From the NCBI GenBank assembly GCA_030748495.1, contig JASMLX010000007.1, positions 1-64,000 on the forward strand: 64,000 bases of DNA, given 5' to 3'. Positions 1-9,544 of this stretch are shown piece by piece (within the stretch, counting starts at the first letter, position 1; each line of letters begins with the position of its first letter). This DNA comes from Candidatus Poribacteria bacterium (GTDB lineage: Bacteria; Poribacteria; WGA-4E; UBA9662). Both the position numbers and the translations under genes were made by a program. The notes beneath the pieces were generated by a model. The model was not told the origin of the DNA, searched no databases, and saw only the letters and a list, made by a program, of their open reading frames with translations.

Positions 1-190
1 AGCAAAGTCGGCGTCACGGATAGTGGAGAGAGAAGATCCAGTGTTCTGAATACTCGACATCAGGTTGGAGCGTTGGTTGTTGATGAAATCGATGGCCGCA
101 CCCAGTGAGTTGGTGGTAGTTGAGCATAGCTTAAGGTGTCGACGTCGGTGTTGGCTAATTGTAGAGCGAAGTCGGAGGTGCCATCGCCTA
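1..190 (-). pseudogene. Flagellin C-terminal remnant, cut by window edge
   Basis: Reading the minus strand from about 120 down to 1 gives an open frame that contains SLGAAIDFINNQRSNL and ends in STIRDADFA at the edge. This resembles the conserved C-terminal helix of flagellins, where an NxQRxxL segment is followed by a (S)RIRDADFA motif. The preceding stretch (about 190-125) continues the match only in another frame (TDVDTLSYAQ), so one frameshift is present. The spacing between the two motifs is shorter than in ordinary flagellins. The fragment lies just downstream of the broken PhyH gene. The rest is outside the window, so it could be a relic or the end of a damaged gene. Identification is by motif only. 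Confidence 0.45.
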
Positions 191-215
191 GGGCTAGCTT
201 TCAACAATTACGCTC

Positions 216-1052
216 CTACGAATTTGGGCCGCGATAGTCGAAGAGATAGTCATAGGTTTGATCCAAAAAGATAGCATTAGGATCCACTCGACTATTTTTA
301 AACGCCTCCTCACCCCCTTTGACATATCGAATCGGTTGACCACGATGGAACCAACTGACGTTGTGTACCAATGCAATCATATGGCGATGCCTGTCAGACA
401 GGTTCGGAGTGCCGCGATGCCAAAGTCGCATATCCCGTATCAAGACATCCCCTTTCTGAGTGGTCCCACGTACAGGTGGTTTGACTTGCCGGCGTGCTTC
501 CTCAGCTTCTTCGTCTAGACGTCGCGAGACATCACCGATGAGGTGAGTGCCCGGCCAAAGTTCAATGGCTCCACCTTCTTCAGTAACATCTATCATGGGA
601 ATGTTGACAACTACTGATGCTGTCGGATGAGAAGGATTCAAATTTGGCCAGAGGTGGCCAGTATCCATGTGTAAGGCCTGTTGAGTACTGCCCGGCGTAT
701 TTGTATTCCCATTGTAAAAACCGTTAAAAGCGCCTTCGCCCAACAGAGAGATGGAGACATGTTCAACAATCGGATTGGCGACAATGTCAGGAAAGATATA
801 AGGAGTATAAGGTGGTGCCCCTTGCTACAAGTGGCCGATACTGCGTCGGGCGTCCCATCTGTCGGAATCGGAACTGACTATTGTGTGCGAATCTTGCGTC
901 ATCTTCTGGTTAAGAAAGTCTAGATGGCTGTGCGAAACGATATCTCTAAGAATGACATATCCTTCTTCACGAATGACATTGATTGCCTGTTCAAGGTGGG
1001 ATGCAGACAGTTGCCCTTGGGTCAATTCTTCAGAACTAACTTTGATTTTCAT
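216..1052 (-). pseudogene. Phytanoyl-CoA dioxygenase (PhyH) family gene with one in-frame TAG
   Basis: PhyH enzymes are Fe(II)/2-oxoglutarate-dependent oxygenases. Translation from the ATG at 1052 (preceded by GGAG about 11 bases upstream) gives the usual N-terminus, with EEGYVILRDIV around residues 29-39. A TAG at 825-827 (codon 76) interrupts the frame. The same frame then continues without any shift as GAPPYTPYIFPDIVANP and onward to the stop at 216. The metal-binding HxD is seen as LHMDTGH and the distal His region as RLWHRGTPN, so the active site would be complete if the stop were absent. The full length would be about 278 residues, normal for the family. It is either a recent nonsense mutation or a base error in the assembly. 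Confidence 0.8.
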
Positions 1053-1517
1053 ATAAAACTCACTCCATATCAGACTGTACAATGGAAATTTCATACCGCA
1101 ATGGGGTATGGGCCTTCACAGGCAACATTGTTACAATTGCAAGTGAAATCTAACATGAGAATTCAACTTCTAACAAGGGAGATATAGCCCCAACCAGGAG
1201 AAATCCCAAAAAGTCGGTGAGTATTTCATTATATTAGATCGGCCGCCTATAGTCCAGATGGTACGCGAATCGCTACAGCGAGTGGAGATGGAATCGTCCA
1301 AATTACACCACAGACATGGATGAACTGCTAGAAATCGCTAAGAGCCGAGGGAAAAGCGAGGTATGGGGTATTGGATTGGTGATAATGACCGATAACATTA
1401 TTTAGCAGGCGTTTTGTCCACCTTAATTTCTGTAAAATACTTTTTATAACAAAGGATGCTCAATGAAGTTAGATAAAAAAGGCTTTGTCAGAATGGAGGG
1501 AGTATTAATTCTGACAT
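1053..1517. other. Intergenic region with no recognisable gene
   Basis: This stretch upstream of the broken PhyH gene is AT-rich towards its right end. I see no convincing coding frame, RNA gene or repeat before the IS982-type end that begins at 1518. Confidence 0.5.
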
Positions 1518-1655
1518 TATAAATGTAAGTAGAGTATCTTCCATAATGACGTCCTTGTTTGGTTTGTCCGGTTAAATTGTGATAATTTTGCAATCAAACC
1601 ACAAAAAGGTCGTCATTTCAATAATTTGCACTTTCCTTATCCATAATTGACGTTA
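1518..1655 (-). mobile_element. Solo end of an IS982-type element
   Basis: These roughly 138 bases match, with scattered differences, the right end of the decayed IS982-family element at 56488-56622. The outer 20 bases (CTTATCCATAATTGACGTTA, ending at 1655) are identical to that element's terminal inverted repeat. The inner part corresponds to the start of its transposase, read on the minus strand. Nothing else of the element is present, so this is an orphan terminus left by deletion or recombination. Confidence 0.75.
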
Positions 1656-1656
1656 A

Positions 1657-1919
1657 TATTGGACAGGATATGGAGTATTTTTAGCCCAGGCCATCCAGGC
1701 CGAAGATTGGTCACAGGTCAGCCGGCTGAGCCATCGGATGAAAGGGACAGCCGCCAATAGTAGAGCCCAACGGATGTTAGCCATAGCGACCAGGATGGGA
1801 GATCAAGCCAAGATCCAGGCGTCAGGTCGAGTAAAAGAGATCTATCCGCAACTGGTAGAGATCTGGTTACAGACGCAGACCGCCATGCAGGATCGGCTGT
1901 CAGAAATATCGGCCTGATC
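1657..1919 (+). pseudogene. Truncated unidentified ORF abutting the IS982 end
   Basis: An open plus-strand frame of about 86 codons begins immediately after the IS982-type end and stops at 1917-1919. It reads YGVFLAQAIQAEDWSQVSR near the start and is rich in Ala, Gln and Arg, with charged helical character. It has no start codon of its own that looks plausible, so the 5' part was probably lost at the IS junction. I do not recognise the family; it could be the tail of another transposase or of a chromosomal gene. Confidence 0.35.
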
Positions 1920-2100
1920 TAACCTTCTACTCTATATTCACCAGTCACTGTTTCGTATCCGCAGGGCAAGAGGTATTGATAGAGGCTGCTTTGCCCCTAT
2001 GCTTAAGGATGGCCAAGGGAAGGATGTCCACCGAACAGATGGGGGTTACTTCAGAATTACCATTTTGCGTGTGTCCATGAGACGTTCTCTGTGCATCCAC

Positions 2101-2135
2101 AAAACATCGTCGGCCGGGCTGAAAACGGCCCGACC
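2101..2135 (-). terminator. Candidate intrinsic terminator after the PhyH gene
   Basis: On the minus strand, 47 bases beyond the stop of the PhyH gene, a GC-rich hairpin (GTCGGGC pairing with GCCCG-GC-CGAC, a small bulge, 8-base loop) is followed by a short T-rich run (GATGTTTTG). This fits a weak Rho-independent terminator. Confidence 0.45.
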
Positions 2136-2181
2136 AGGTTGCATTGATAATTCGTCTCCTGTCACCGCGGCTGGAAGAGGG

Positions 2182-3042
2182 TTAACCGGTAGGCGTAAAG
2201 CGGCCGGTGTTGGCCTCGTCGTAATATTTGTTAATCTGTGGCACCTCGGTCATACCGTGCCAGACGCCACGGAACAGGCTCTGCCGTTTAGCTGGCAACG
2301 ACTGGATTACCTCTGGTGGCGGACAGGCTTTGCCCCACTTGGCGTTTACCGTGTTGTAGCAGGTAAACAGACTGAGTCGATCCCTGTCCGGATTGACCCA
2401 TTTAGTGCCGCTGTGGCACAGGGCCTCGGTAAAAATCACGGCTGATCCAGCGGGACAGGCATAGGTCTCCCATAACGGACTCTCTCGTTCGCTCAGGCTT
2501 TGTGGACGTGGAAAGGCGGCTTTATGGCTACCAGATAAAAGCAGCGTTCCACCATCACCTGCCTCAACCTCGTTTAATTCCCAGACCACACGAATCAACC
2601 CGGCATGAATCTGCCCTTTCTGCATCTGGTAGATGTGGGAGTTGCCACTGAAGTTGAAAAATCCACCCCCGCCGTGCGGACTAAAGTTGTCGTGGCCCGT
2701 CTGCCGGTGGCTGCTATAGGTGTGGTCGAAGCGGAAACCGTAGCAGTCCTCAGAAGCCAAGGCTTGATGTGAAATGATCTCGTTCAATACCCCGGCCACC
2801 ACTGGGTGATCGAGCAGGATTTGAGAAGGGCCGCCGTGGTTATCCCGTTCCTCTGGCGGTAGTGAGTCTCGCTGATACAGAAATTTCATCTGATGTCGTC
2901 GTACCGGTTCAAGCTGTTCTTGGTCTAACAAGCCGGGTAACGCAATCCAGCCCTTCAAATCAAAGAGATACTTCTGTTCTTCACTCATGGGTATGATCGG
3001 CTGCCCATCACCGTTTGTGGTGGGCAGAAGTTGTCTATCCAT
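2182..3042 (-). CDS. Phytanoyl-CoA dioxygenase (PhyH) family protein
   Basis: An intact 286-residue Fe(II)/2-oxoglutarate-dependent oxygenase of the PhyH superfamily, probably cytosolic; I see no signal peptide. The N-terminal helix FDLKGWIALPGLLDQEQLEPV matches the typical PhyH opening. A His-containing metal segment (FSPHGGGGFF, around residue 123), the double-stranded beta-helix strand ELNEVEAGDGGTLLLSGSHK and the distal FTEALCHSGTKW segment (second metal His) follow in order. The start at 3042 has AGGAG about 8 bases upstream. The metal motif HGG deviates from the canonical HxD, so the substrate, and even catalysis, cannot be predicted. PhyH expansions are common in poribacteria-like genomes. 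A hairpin terminator lies downstream. Confidence 0.85.
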   Translation of the reverse strand: MDRQLLPTTNGDGQPIIPMSEEQKYLFDLKGWIALPGLLDQEQLEPVRRHQMKFLYQRDSLPPEERDNHGGPSQILLDHPVVAGVLNEIISHQALASEDCYGFRFDHTYSSHRQTGHDNFSPHGGGGFFNFSGNSHIYQMQKGQIHAGLIRVVWELNEVEAGDGGTLLLSGSHKAAFPRPQSLSERESPLWETYACPAGSAVIFTEALCHSGTKWVNPDRDRLSLFTCYNTVNAKWGKACPPPEVIQSLPAKRQSLFRGVWHGMTEVPQINKYYDEANTGRFTPTG

Positions 3043-3313
3043 TATCTGTCTCCTTTTTGGCCTTGATTGATCATAAATTGACTATAAGTCCATACCTAGA
3101 TATCAGTACAAAATTAAAAAGATGGGTCAGAGAGGGTCAGCCCACCTTACACGAGAAGGAGGTTTAGAAGATGTTAATAATTGTCGGACTCAGTCTCATA
3201 ACTCCTAAACAAAAAATCTGAATTAGCTCGGTTTTATGGATCTGGTGACGATACTTACTTCATCGAACACGTACATCTCATCCCTATTCTCAAGTTTATC
3301 CCCGCTTGAACGT

Positions 3314-4411
3314 CTAGCGAAACCAATCGTAGTTCAGCCCCAGAGAACGGTCGGCTAAGGGCAGATTGATACGCGCACCTTTCTGGGCCGATGACTGTTT
3401 GAGGGCAATTTCCACCTCCAGGGCTAAAGCCACCCGACGACCCGAGCTCTTGGGCTGATCCAACTCTCCGGCCAAACAATCCAGCACGTCAGCGAGGCAA
3501 TAAACCGCGCCATATGGTGAAGCAAACTGCGGCTTGGGCCAGGGGATCTTTACCCGTTGCTGGCCATCCGGTGTCTCCATATCCTGCCATAATTCCCAAC
3601 CGGATTGGTAATTAAACACCATTTCGCCGCTGCTTCCGCTCAACCGAATACCGGGCGCTCCGTGACGGAAATGGACGGTCAGACCATCTGCTGTGACCAG
3701 CATTCCGGTACCGGTAAACTCGCTACTGCCGGATTCACGGCGTGGTGTGTCACCGGTGCCGACCACCCAGAGCGGGGGACTGTCCAGAAAATACGACCAG
3801 TTCTGATGTTGGGCAAAAGGGCCGCCGGCTTCAATAGAGACAATCTCACCGATTCTGCCATCTTGTACCAACTTCCTGGCCTGAGCAAAGGAGGGATGGG
3901 TGGTGGTAATAGACCCACAGCACAGGGGTACGTCGGCCTCGGCACAGGACTGCACCATACGGTCGGCTTCAGCTAAGGTGTGAGCCATCGGTTTTTCGGT
4001 CAGAATACCTTTAGCTCCGTATTCTACCGCCAAACAGGTTAAATCAGATCGGTGTTTGGTATTGGTGCAGATAGCGACAATATCTGGTCGCTCCTGGCTC
4101 AGCATCTCAACAGCATCGGTATAGAGTTGCTGAACCCCGTAACGTTCAGAAAAAACCCGCAATCGGTTTTCATCCCGATCCGCTCCAGCAACCAGACGCA
4201 CTTCGGGCCTATCCCAGCAGGCTTCAGCATAGGAGGTGGGCAAACCTGAATCGCCAGGGTGTTCGTGATGGTAAAACTTACGATGAATATCCAGTGTTGG
4301 CGTTGGACGCTTGATGTCATCCACCTCGAAACGATCGGGGATACGCGATGCCAAGTCATACAGCATACCCATCCAACCCAATCCGATAACGGCAGCGCGA
4401 TATTGGGACAT
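3314..4411 (-). CDS. Gfo/Idh/MocA family oxidoreductase
   Basis: A 365-residue NAD(P)-dependent sugar or cyclitol dehydrogenase-type protein. The N-terminus carries the Rossmann loop VIGLGWMGMLYD, and LTEKPMAHTLAEAD near residue 140 supplies the conserved EKP lysine. The C-terminal alpha/beta domain characteristic of the family follows (FAQHQNWSYFLDSPPLWVVG). The start has a strong GAGGAGG site 7 bases upstream. It is divergently arranged with the enolase-superfamily gene at 4772, so the two could share a control region. The substrate is unknown. The overall call is firm because fold motifs and length both fit. Confidence 0.9.
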   Translation of the reverse strand: MSQYRAAVIGLGWMGMLYDLASRIPDRFEVDDIKRPTPTLDIHRKFYHHEHPGDSGLPTSYAEACWDRPEVRLVAGADRDENRLRVFSERYGVQQLYTDAVEMLSQERPDIVAICTNTKHRSDLTCLAVEYGAKGILTEKPMAHTLAEADRMVQSCAEADVPLCCGSITTTHPSFAQARKLVQDGRIGEIVSIEAGGPFAQHQNWSYFLDSPPLWVVGTGDTPRRESGSSEFTGTGMLVTADGLTVHFRHGAPGIRLSGSSGEMVFNYQSGWELWQDMETPDGQQRVKIPWPKPQFASPYGAVYCLADVLDCLAGELDQPKSSGRRVALALEVEIALKQSSAQKGARINLPLADRSLGLNYDWFR

Positions 4412-4771
4412 AATAAACCTCCTCAGAACTGATCGACCCGTCTAAATTGAACAGACTTCGTTAGGTTGCGATTGAGAATTGAACACTTCCTGACTGTGAA
4501 GCCGCCGACTAAAGGTCGAACGGCCTATTACAACTAACTGTACCAGCAATCGTCGGCGGTGTAAACAGGAGAATCGAAAATTGTTTCCCTCTTGAGTCGA
4601 TTATCTTGCTATAATTTCACTCTCGACCCCGCGAGAGAATCCCGACTTCAGTCGACGCACATATATCGATACACATACGCCAACCTGCTGGTTAGCATGT
4701 TTTTGACCGGGGGTCAGGTCGGGTTTTGAATCTTTAATATCCGAAGATAAAACAGGGAGAAGAAATCAACT
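4412..4771. promoter_or_regulatory. Divergent intergenic region with extended -10 element
   Basis: This 360-base gap separates the minus-strand Gfo/Idh/MocA gene from the plus-strand enolase-superfamily gene. An extended -10 sequence, TGCTATAAT, lies at about 4607-4615 on the plus strand, some 157 bases before the downstream start. No good -35 sits at 16-18 bases, as expected for extended -10 promoters. A GC-rich inverted pair (CCGCCGAC near 4503 and GTCGGCGG near 4551) spans about 50 bases and may be an operator or a structured leader. No small gene is visible. Confidence 0.4.
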
Positions 4772-5764
4772 ATGAAGATTACCAGAGTTGAGCAGTTTGT
4801 GGTAGCGGTGCTCCATATTCAACCGATTCTGAAGTACCGGCCTACCGATCACCATTATCAAGGTGTATACCGATGAAGGCATCTACGGACTGGGAGAAGG
4901 TGGGCGTGGTGGGCGTTTTGACCAGGTGGTGGATCAGTGGATCGGTTTAGATCCCATGGAGCTAAAGTGGCCGGATTTGGGCGGTGGCTTCGGTTCGGCC
5001 ACCTACGATATCGTGGGTAAAGCTTTGGGACTACCGGCACACAAGTTGATGGGCGCGCAGTATTGGGAAGAGGTGCCGGTTGGCTATTGGTCTTGTCCGA
5101 TGGAGCCAGCCGAGTTTGCTGCCGAGGCCGAGGCAGCAAACTCGGTTTCAAAACCCATAAACTCAAGGCTCGTCCCTGGAATATTGTTGAGACGGTAGAG
5201 TTGATGACCCGGGCGGCAGGTGACGACTACGAGATTATTGTCGATCCCAACTTTACCTTTGAAACGCCGGAGCAGTCGCTTCGACTAGCACACCAACTGG
5301 AGAGGTACAATATCCAGGCCTTTGAGGATTCCTTCTCCTACGAGACCTATGGATGGGATAGTTACCGGGAGTTTCGTTCCCAGACCTCCATACCTCTGGC
5401 TCCGCATCTCTACGATCCGAAAAAAGTGCTAACCGCTATCAAGGAGGAGGCGGCTGATATGTTTAATGTTGGTGGTAGTCCTAGGTTGACCCAACAAAAT
5501 GCCGGTATTGCTGATGCAGCAGGCTTTCCCGTCTGGTTGCAGGTGGTGGGATTGGGATTAGGGGTGTCGGGCGCATTTGCGACCCACGTTCACGCCGTGA
5601 TTCAGAACGCCAGCATTCCCAGCGATTCTCTGCATTACATGCGAGAAAATAGCCTGATACACAGTGCCCTAACACCCAAAGATGGAGTGGTTAAAGTACC
5701 AATGGAGCCGGGTCTGGGAATTGAACTGGACATGAAGGCGGTTGAGCACTATCGGGTTGGATAG
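4772..5764 (+). pseudogene. Enolase-superfamily (mandelate racemase/muconate lactonizing type) gene, two frameshifts
   Basis: The gene starts at ATG 4772 (MKITRVEQFVVAVLHIQP), switches frame near 4840 to give VYTDEGIYGLGEG and YDIVGKALGLPAHKLMG, and returns to the first frame near 5145 with GFKTHKLKARPW. The catalytic landmarks of the superfamily are visible: the Lys motif THKLKA, the first metal Asp in IIVDPNFTF, the second metal Glu in QAFEDSF, and the late GGSPRLTQQNAGIADAAG barrel strand. The total span would encode about 330 residues, slightly short for a 370-400 residue family, so some sequence may also be lost near the N-terminus. A GGGAGAAG ribosome site precedes the start. Either a recent pseudogene or two sequencing indels. 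Confidence 0.75.
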
Positions 5765-6395
5765 TCTTCGTTAGGACTTCTCCGGTCGGTATGCGGAGGC
5801 TGGACACAGTAGGGAGTCGAACTATTTCCGTCGCTGACAACTTATTTGCCGTAAAGGTCAATCCACACAAATATGCTGACCGGCCCTTGGGATTGGCACG
5901 GAAAATAGAGGTGGTTCATCACTAGTCTTGTATGCTTGGGCCCAGGAAGCAGGTGCAAAAGGAGGTAGCGGTAGCAACTCCACCTATTCCTTCGGACTTC
6001 TTCCCCTTTTCCAAAGGGCACCCTTAGTATAGGGGGCGAATGAGGATCAGCAGAGAGGGTTATACCCAAACCGTAGGGGCCAAGCAGCACCGAGGAGTAA
6101 GAAACAGAATTGAGATTGGAGCGGGAGAAAGATATCTGCTGCCGCTGGTCTTGTATGCTTGGCCCAGTCAAACTGAAATGGAAGTGGTTCCTGGGCCAAG
6201 TGTAGAAGCAAATTAGTGAATTAAACCTTCGAGGAGATCAAGGTCGAGCGGAGAATTAGTTGGTTGGTACTGCTTCGCCTTTACACCCAATTATTCAGCT
6301 ACTCCCGATCCGCTTCCCAAGATTACCACTATAATCAGATAAATCAGAGTCAGCCAGTAAACGCCGCCGAAGCCAACCTCTCCGTTTATTTTATT
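5765..6395. repeat. Intergenic region with dispersed CCGTAGGGGCCAAGC-type repeat
   Basis: No gene is visible in this region. CCGTAGGGGCCAAGCA occurs at 6071-6086, ATTGAGATTGGAG at about 6109-6121 and the inverse motif TGCTTGGCCCAG at about 6155-6166. Another copy, TCTTGTATGCTTGGGCCCAG, lies near 5926-5944. The same words in similar order appear at 56862-56987 and 60515-60758, so this is a decayed copy of a dispersed MITE-like element. Confidence 0.55.
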
Positions 6396-6423
6396 TTGAG
6401 TTCCATCTGTGATATGGTATACA
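6396..6423 (+). promoter_or_regulatory. Candidate sigma70-type promoter for the DUF6288 gene
   Basis: TTGAGT at 6396-6401 and TATACA at 6418-6423 are separated by 16 bases, with a TG dinucleotide one base before the -10 (extended -10). It lies about 67 bases upstream of the GTG at 6490. Confidence 0.45.
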
Positions 6424-6489
6424 GCATACTTCATTAGCGCCTGATGCCGAACTTAGGAAAAACATAGGAACATAGGAACAGGGGAATAG

Positions 6490-8064
6490 GTGGCCAAAAA
6501 ACTCCATCCCTCTATTAAAATGATGAAAATGATATTCTTCTCTTCTCCTCGATCAGTTATCTTCCTACTGTTGAGCGCCATGCTCCTTTTTGGCCATGCA
6601 CCTTCATCTCCAGCCCAGGTGCACTATTTGAGTAACGGTAGCCCCTGGAACCGAAAAACGGAGGCTGGCCCGGATGCCGAGGTCGGAGGTTGGTACTACA
6701 ACCTGGGTATTACCGGTATCCGTGTACAACTGATGGCCGACGCGCCCAGACACTTGCCGGTCAAATATGTCTTTGCCGATTCGCCGGCTGGGGGGAAGAT
6801 TCATCCTGACGACACCATTATCGGCGTCAACCAGCAGTCGTTCCAAACCGAACATAAAAACGGTTACGGCATGGACAAGTTTGGTGCTGATGGGCCCATT
6901 CTGGAGTTTGCCATCGCCTTAGAGAGTTGCCAAGCCAAGTCGGGACAGGGAATGTTGCCTATCACCCTGGTTCGTCGAGGCAAGACCGAGGAGGTGGTGC
7001 TCGATGTCGGACAGGAATACGGTACTTATGCCCAAAGTTTTCCCTTCGACTGCCCAAAAACAGAGCGTATACGGCACCAACTATACCAGTATTTGGTCGA
7101 CCATCAGGGCGAAGACGGTTCCTGGGGGATACCGCCGCAGGACACCTTTGCCCCATTGGCCCTGTTGGCCAGTGGCGAGAAACCGCACCTGGAGGCGGTG
7201 AAAAAGAACGTACAGATGCATGCACGAACCACTAGTGCAGAGGACGACTCCTGGCTGATCAACTGGCGCTACATGGCCGCCGCTATCGTGATGAGCGAAT
7301 ACTACCTGGCTACAGAAGAAAAATGGGTGCTGAAAGAACTAGAGGAGGTTTATGCGTTTCTGATCTCTAGCCAATACATCAACATGGACCAGATTAACGA
7401 AAAGGTAAAAGAGACGCACCCCCACGCCTATCCCAAAGACGAGATAGATTCGCACGGCGGCTGGGGGCATAACCCCGGATTTGAAGGCTACGGACCGATC
7501 AGTATGCTAACCGCCCAGGGAGCGTTGGCTTTCGCCTTGATGCACCGTTGCGGTATTGACGTCGATCCAGCCCGACACCAGGCGGCCTATAATTTTCTGC
7601 AACGGTCTGCCGGGACCAATGGCTATATCTGGTACAAGGATCAACCTGCCGGTGAAAACGATTGGGCCGATATGGGACGAACCGGCACCTCAGCCATCGC
7701 CCACCAATTAAGCCCTTACCAGGACGATGTCTACCGTCAGCGTGCGCACCTGCAAGCCAAGGTAATCGGTCAGCATCCGCAGAGCTTTCCCGATACCCAC
7801 GGTTCACCCATTATGGGCATGGGTTATACCGCTGTTGGGGCTAACGTCGCCCCCGGCTATTTGCGCCAGTTGATGGAGGCTAACCGCTGGTGGTTTACAC
7901 TAGCTCAGTGTCACGACGGCAGTTTCTACTATCAGCCCAATCGCGACAACGCCGGTTACGGGACCGACTCCAGAATCGCGGCTACTGCCGTTACCGCCTT
8001 CATTTTTTCCATCCCCAAAGGCAACCTCTACCTGACCGGTAAACAGGCCAGCGATCACTACTAG
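6490..8064 (+). CDS. Secreted DUF6288-like protein (PDZ-like plus alpha/alpha-toroid)
   Basis: Up to 524 residues. Two starts are possible: GTG 6490, close behind AGGGGA, or ATG 6520, which gives a clean signal peptide (SVIFLLLSAMLLFGHA then SPAQ). The exported part opens with WYYNLGITGIRVQL, followed by a PDZ-like segment (SPAGGKIHPDDTIIGVN, around residues 97-115) and then helical repeats such as LYQYLVDHQGEDGSWG. That layout resembles the DUF6288 family of planctomycetes and verrucomicrobia and the squalene-cyclase-like toroid fold. A His-rich segment (DSHGGWGHNPGFEGYGP) sits near residue 320. No enzymatic role can be assigned. It is probably periplasmic or outer-surface and stands alone as a transcription unit. 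Confidence 0.7.
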   Translation: MAKKLHPSIKMMKMIFFSSPRSVIFLLLSAMLLFGHAPSSPAQVHYLSNGSPWNRKTEAGPDAEVGGWYYNLGITGIRVQLMADAPRHLPVKYVFADSPAGGKIHPDDTIIGVNQQSFQTEHKNGYGMDKFGADGPILEFAIALESCQAKSGQGMLPITLVRRGKTEEVVLDVGQEYGTYAQSFPFDCPKTERIRHQLYQYLVDHQGEDGSWGIPPQDTFAPLALLASGEKPHLEAVKKNVQMHARTTSAEDDSWLINWRYMAAAIVMSEYYLATEEKWVLKELEEVYAFLISSQYINMDQINEKVKETHPHAYPKDEIDSHGGWGHNPGFEGYGPISMLTAQGALAFALMHRCGIDVDPARHQAAYNFLQRSAGTNGYIWYKDQPAGENDWADMGRTGTSAIAHQLSPYQDDVYRQRAHLQAKVIGQHPQSFPDTHGSPIMGMGYTAVGANVAPGYLRQLMEANRWWFTLAQCHDGSFYYQPNRDNAGYGTDSRIAATAVTAFIFSIPKGNLYLTGKQASDHY

Positions 8065-8275
8065 CCTCGCGTCTTAATCGGCTACAATTCCCGGCCTAGA
8101 AGGTCCATCAAGAGGATAAGGGCTCGCCCGAGTCGCCTACCTTAAGTCTCATACCGGACTATTGTGGTGTCTTAATATCCTTGATTAACTTATCATTATT
8201 GAAGTCGTCGGCCGCCCATATTTCCCACTTACATTTCCGGATGGCCGCAATCAAGTCTTCGTCTTTTAACCACTA
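8065..8275. other. Short intergenic region before an IS5 relic
   Basis: There is no convincing gene here. The right boundary is the CTA trinucleotide at 8273-8275 that also flanks the other side of the IS5 unit, so it may be the target duplication. Confidence 0.4.
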
Positions 8276-9014
8276 GGATCTGTTAACACTAAGAAGAGAA
8301 ATCCGGTATAATGGGCTATGATGGAACTAACACAGGAACAAGATGAAGAAATAAAGCCGTCTTTACCCAGCCAAAGAGGAAAGGTCAAACTATCCAATCG
8401 GAAGGTTCAGAATCGGATTTGGTCTGTTGCCGAGCAAGGCTGTCAATGAAGAGGTCTTCCCTCTAGGTTTGGAAATTGGCAGCCAATCTACAGGCGGATG
8501 AACTGATGGGCCAAAACAGGAGTCTTAAATCTCAGATTTGAAGCCTGGCCGGCAAAGAAAATCATTCCAGTCAGGATAGAAGGCTATTCATTAAGATTGG
8601 AAAGTCAGGAGGAGGGTAGACCACAAAAATCCATCTGCTGGCCCAAGATGCTGGTAGGACATGTCCCTTGGCAACGGTCATGATGCGCCTAAAGGAGAAG
8701 GCTGGTTAAAAGGCATCGATTGCCCTTTGGCTGTCGGCCCAATGATTATGGCTCGAGCAGATGAAGGAGATACTACTCGACAGCTGGCTTTAGACTTGAT
8801 CTTCTCTCCGGTTGTTCCTGCCAAATAGAATCGCCTGGATCCCTGGGAGTCTGACCAAGAGCTCTACAAAAAGAGAAATGAAGTGGAAGGGTTGTTCAGC
8901 AGGCGGAAGGGATTTGGCCGGATCTTCTCTGGCTGGGACCAGCTGGATCGGATGTTTCCTGCTTTCGGGTTCTTGGTGCTGATTGTCGATTCGCTTAGAT
9001 AGTGTTAACAAGCC
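8276..9014 (+). mobile_element. Decayed IS5-family element, copy A
   Basis: The ends GGATCTGTTAACACTA and (inverse) GGCTTGTTAACACTA form terminal inverted repeats, and CTA flanks both sides. The interior matches copy B at 49233-50032 over nearly its whole length. In pieces it encodes an IS5-type transposase: an N-terminal part with a LPSRFGNWPTIYRRM-like segment, TKIHLLAQDAGR, and a degenerate C-terminus corresponding to RNEVEGLFSRRKGFGRI. Compared with copy B it lacks about 60 bases around 8595 and a further stretch near 8665, and it carries stops and shifts in all frames, so no functional transposase can be made. About 740 bases remain. Confidence 0.75.
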
Positions 9015-9265
9015 CTAGTCACCGTTTTTTAACAGTAACTGCAGTACCAATTAATGGAGATAATTATTGGGCAGGATTCCCCCAAGGCACAACGAAGGTT
9101 GTTTGCTCTGGATATCCATTAGATAAATTGTCCATTGAAACACCATCACAAAAAACGGCACCTCGCTATCTGGCAGGTACCGTTCCGTAACCGATAGAAT
9201 CAGTTGCTTCAGATCAAGTTTTAACTTGGGAAATGCTCTACCATTCGCTGGCTTTGATGTCCCCC

Positions 9266-9319
9266 CAGGCTCGAGCAGCATTACTAGCTGGACCAAGCTA
9301 GTAATGCTGCTCGAGCCTG
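9266..9319. repeat. Perfect 24-bp inverted repeat (hairpin)
   Basis: CAGGCTCGAGCAGCATTACT plus AGCT on the left (9266-9289) is exactly complementary to 9296-9319, with a 6-base loop GGACCA. No T-run follows on the plus strand. It lies between the IS5 relic and the IS1-type zinc-ribbon relic, so it may be a mobile-element end or a recombination product rather than a terminator. Confidence 0.85.
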
Positions 9320-9463
9320 ATTAAGGAAGTCGTCTTGCGTTTTAGCTGCTTCGGTGGGGGAAATCTTGACTCTTTCATGGTCGCGTTATCAAAGTAGAGA
9401 TTAGCGTAATCGTACCCACCGCCTTCACCACAGCGATAAAGTAACACGTTACCACTGGCTTGA

Positions 9464-9507
9464 AGGTCACCCGGTCAATGTCGAAATCGACTTCGACCGG
9501 GTGACCT
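9464..9507. repeat. Second strong hairpin, 13-bp outer stem
   Basis: AGGTCACCCGGTC (9464-9476) pairs with GACCGGGTGACCT (9495-9507). Inside it, GTCGA and TCGAC can extend the stem around a tiny loop. It sits inside a region that in the minus orientation looks like a decayed transposase. Confidence 0.75.
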
Positions 9508-9544
9508 GTCCATTGAGATCGTTGTGCCCTTTTTCACCACTGAT

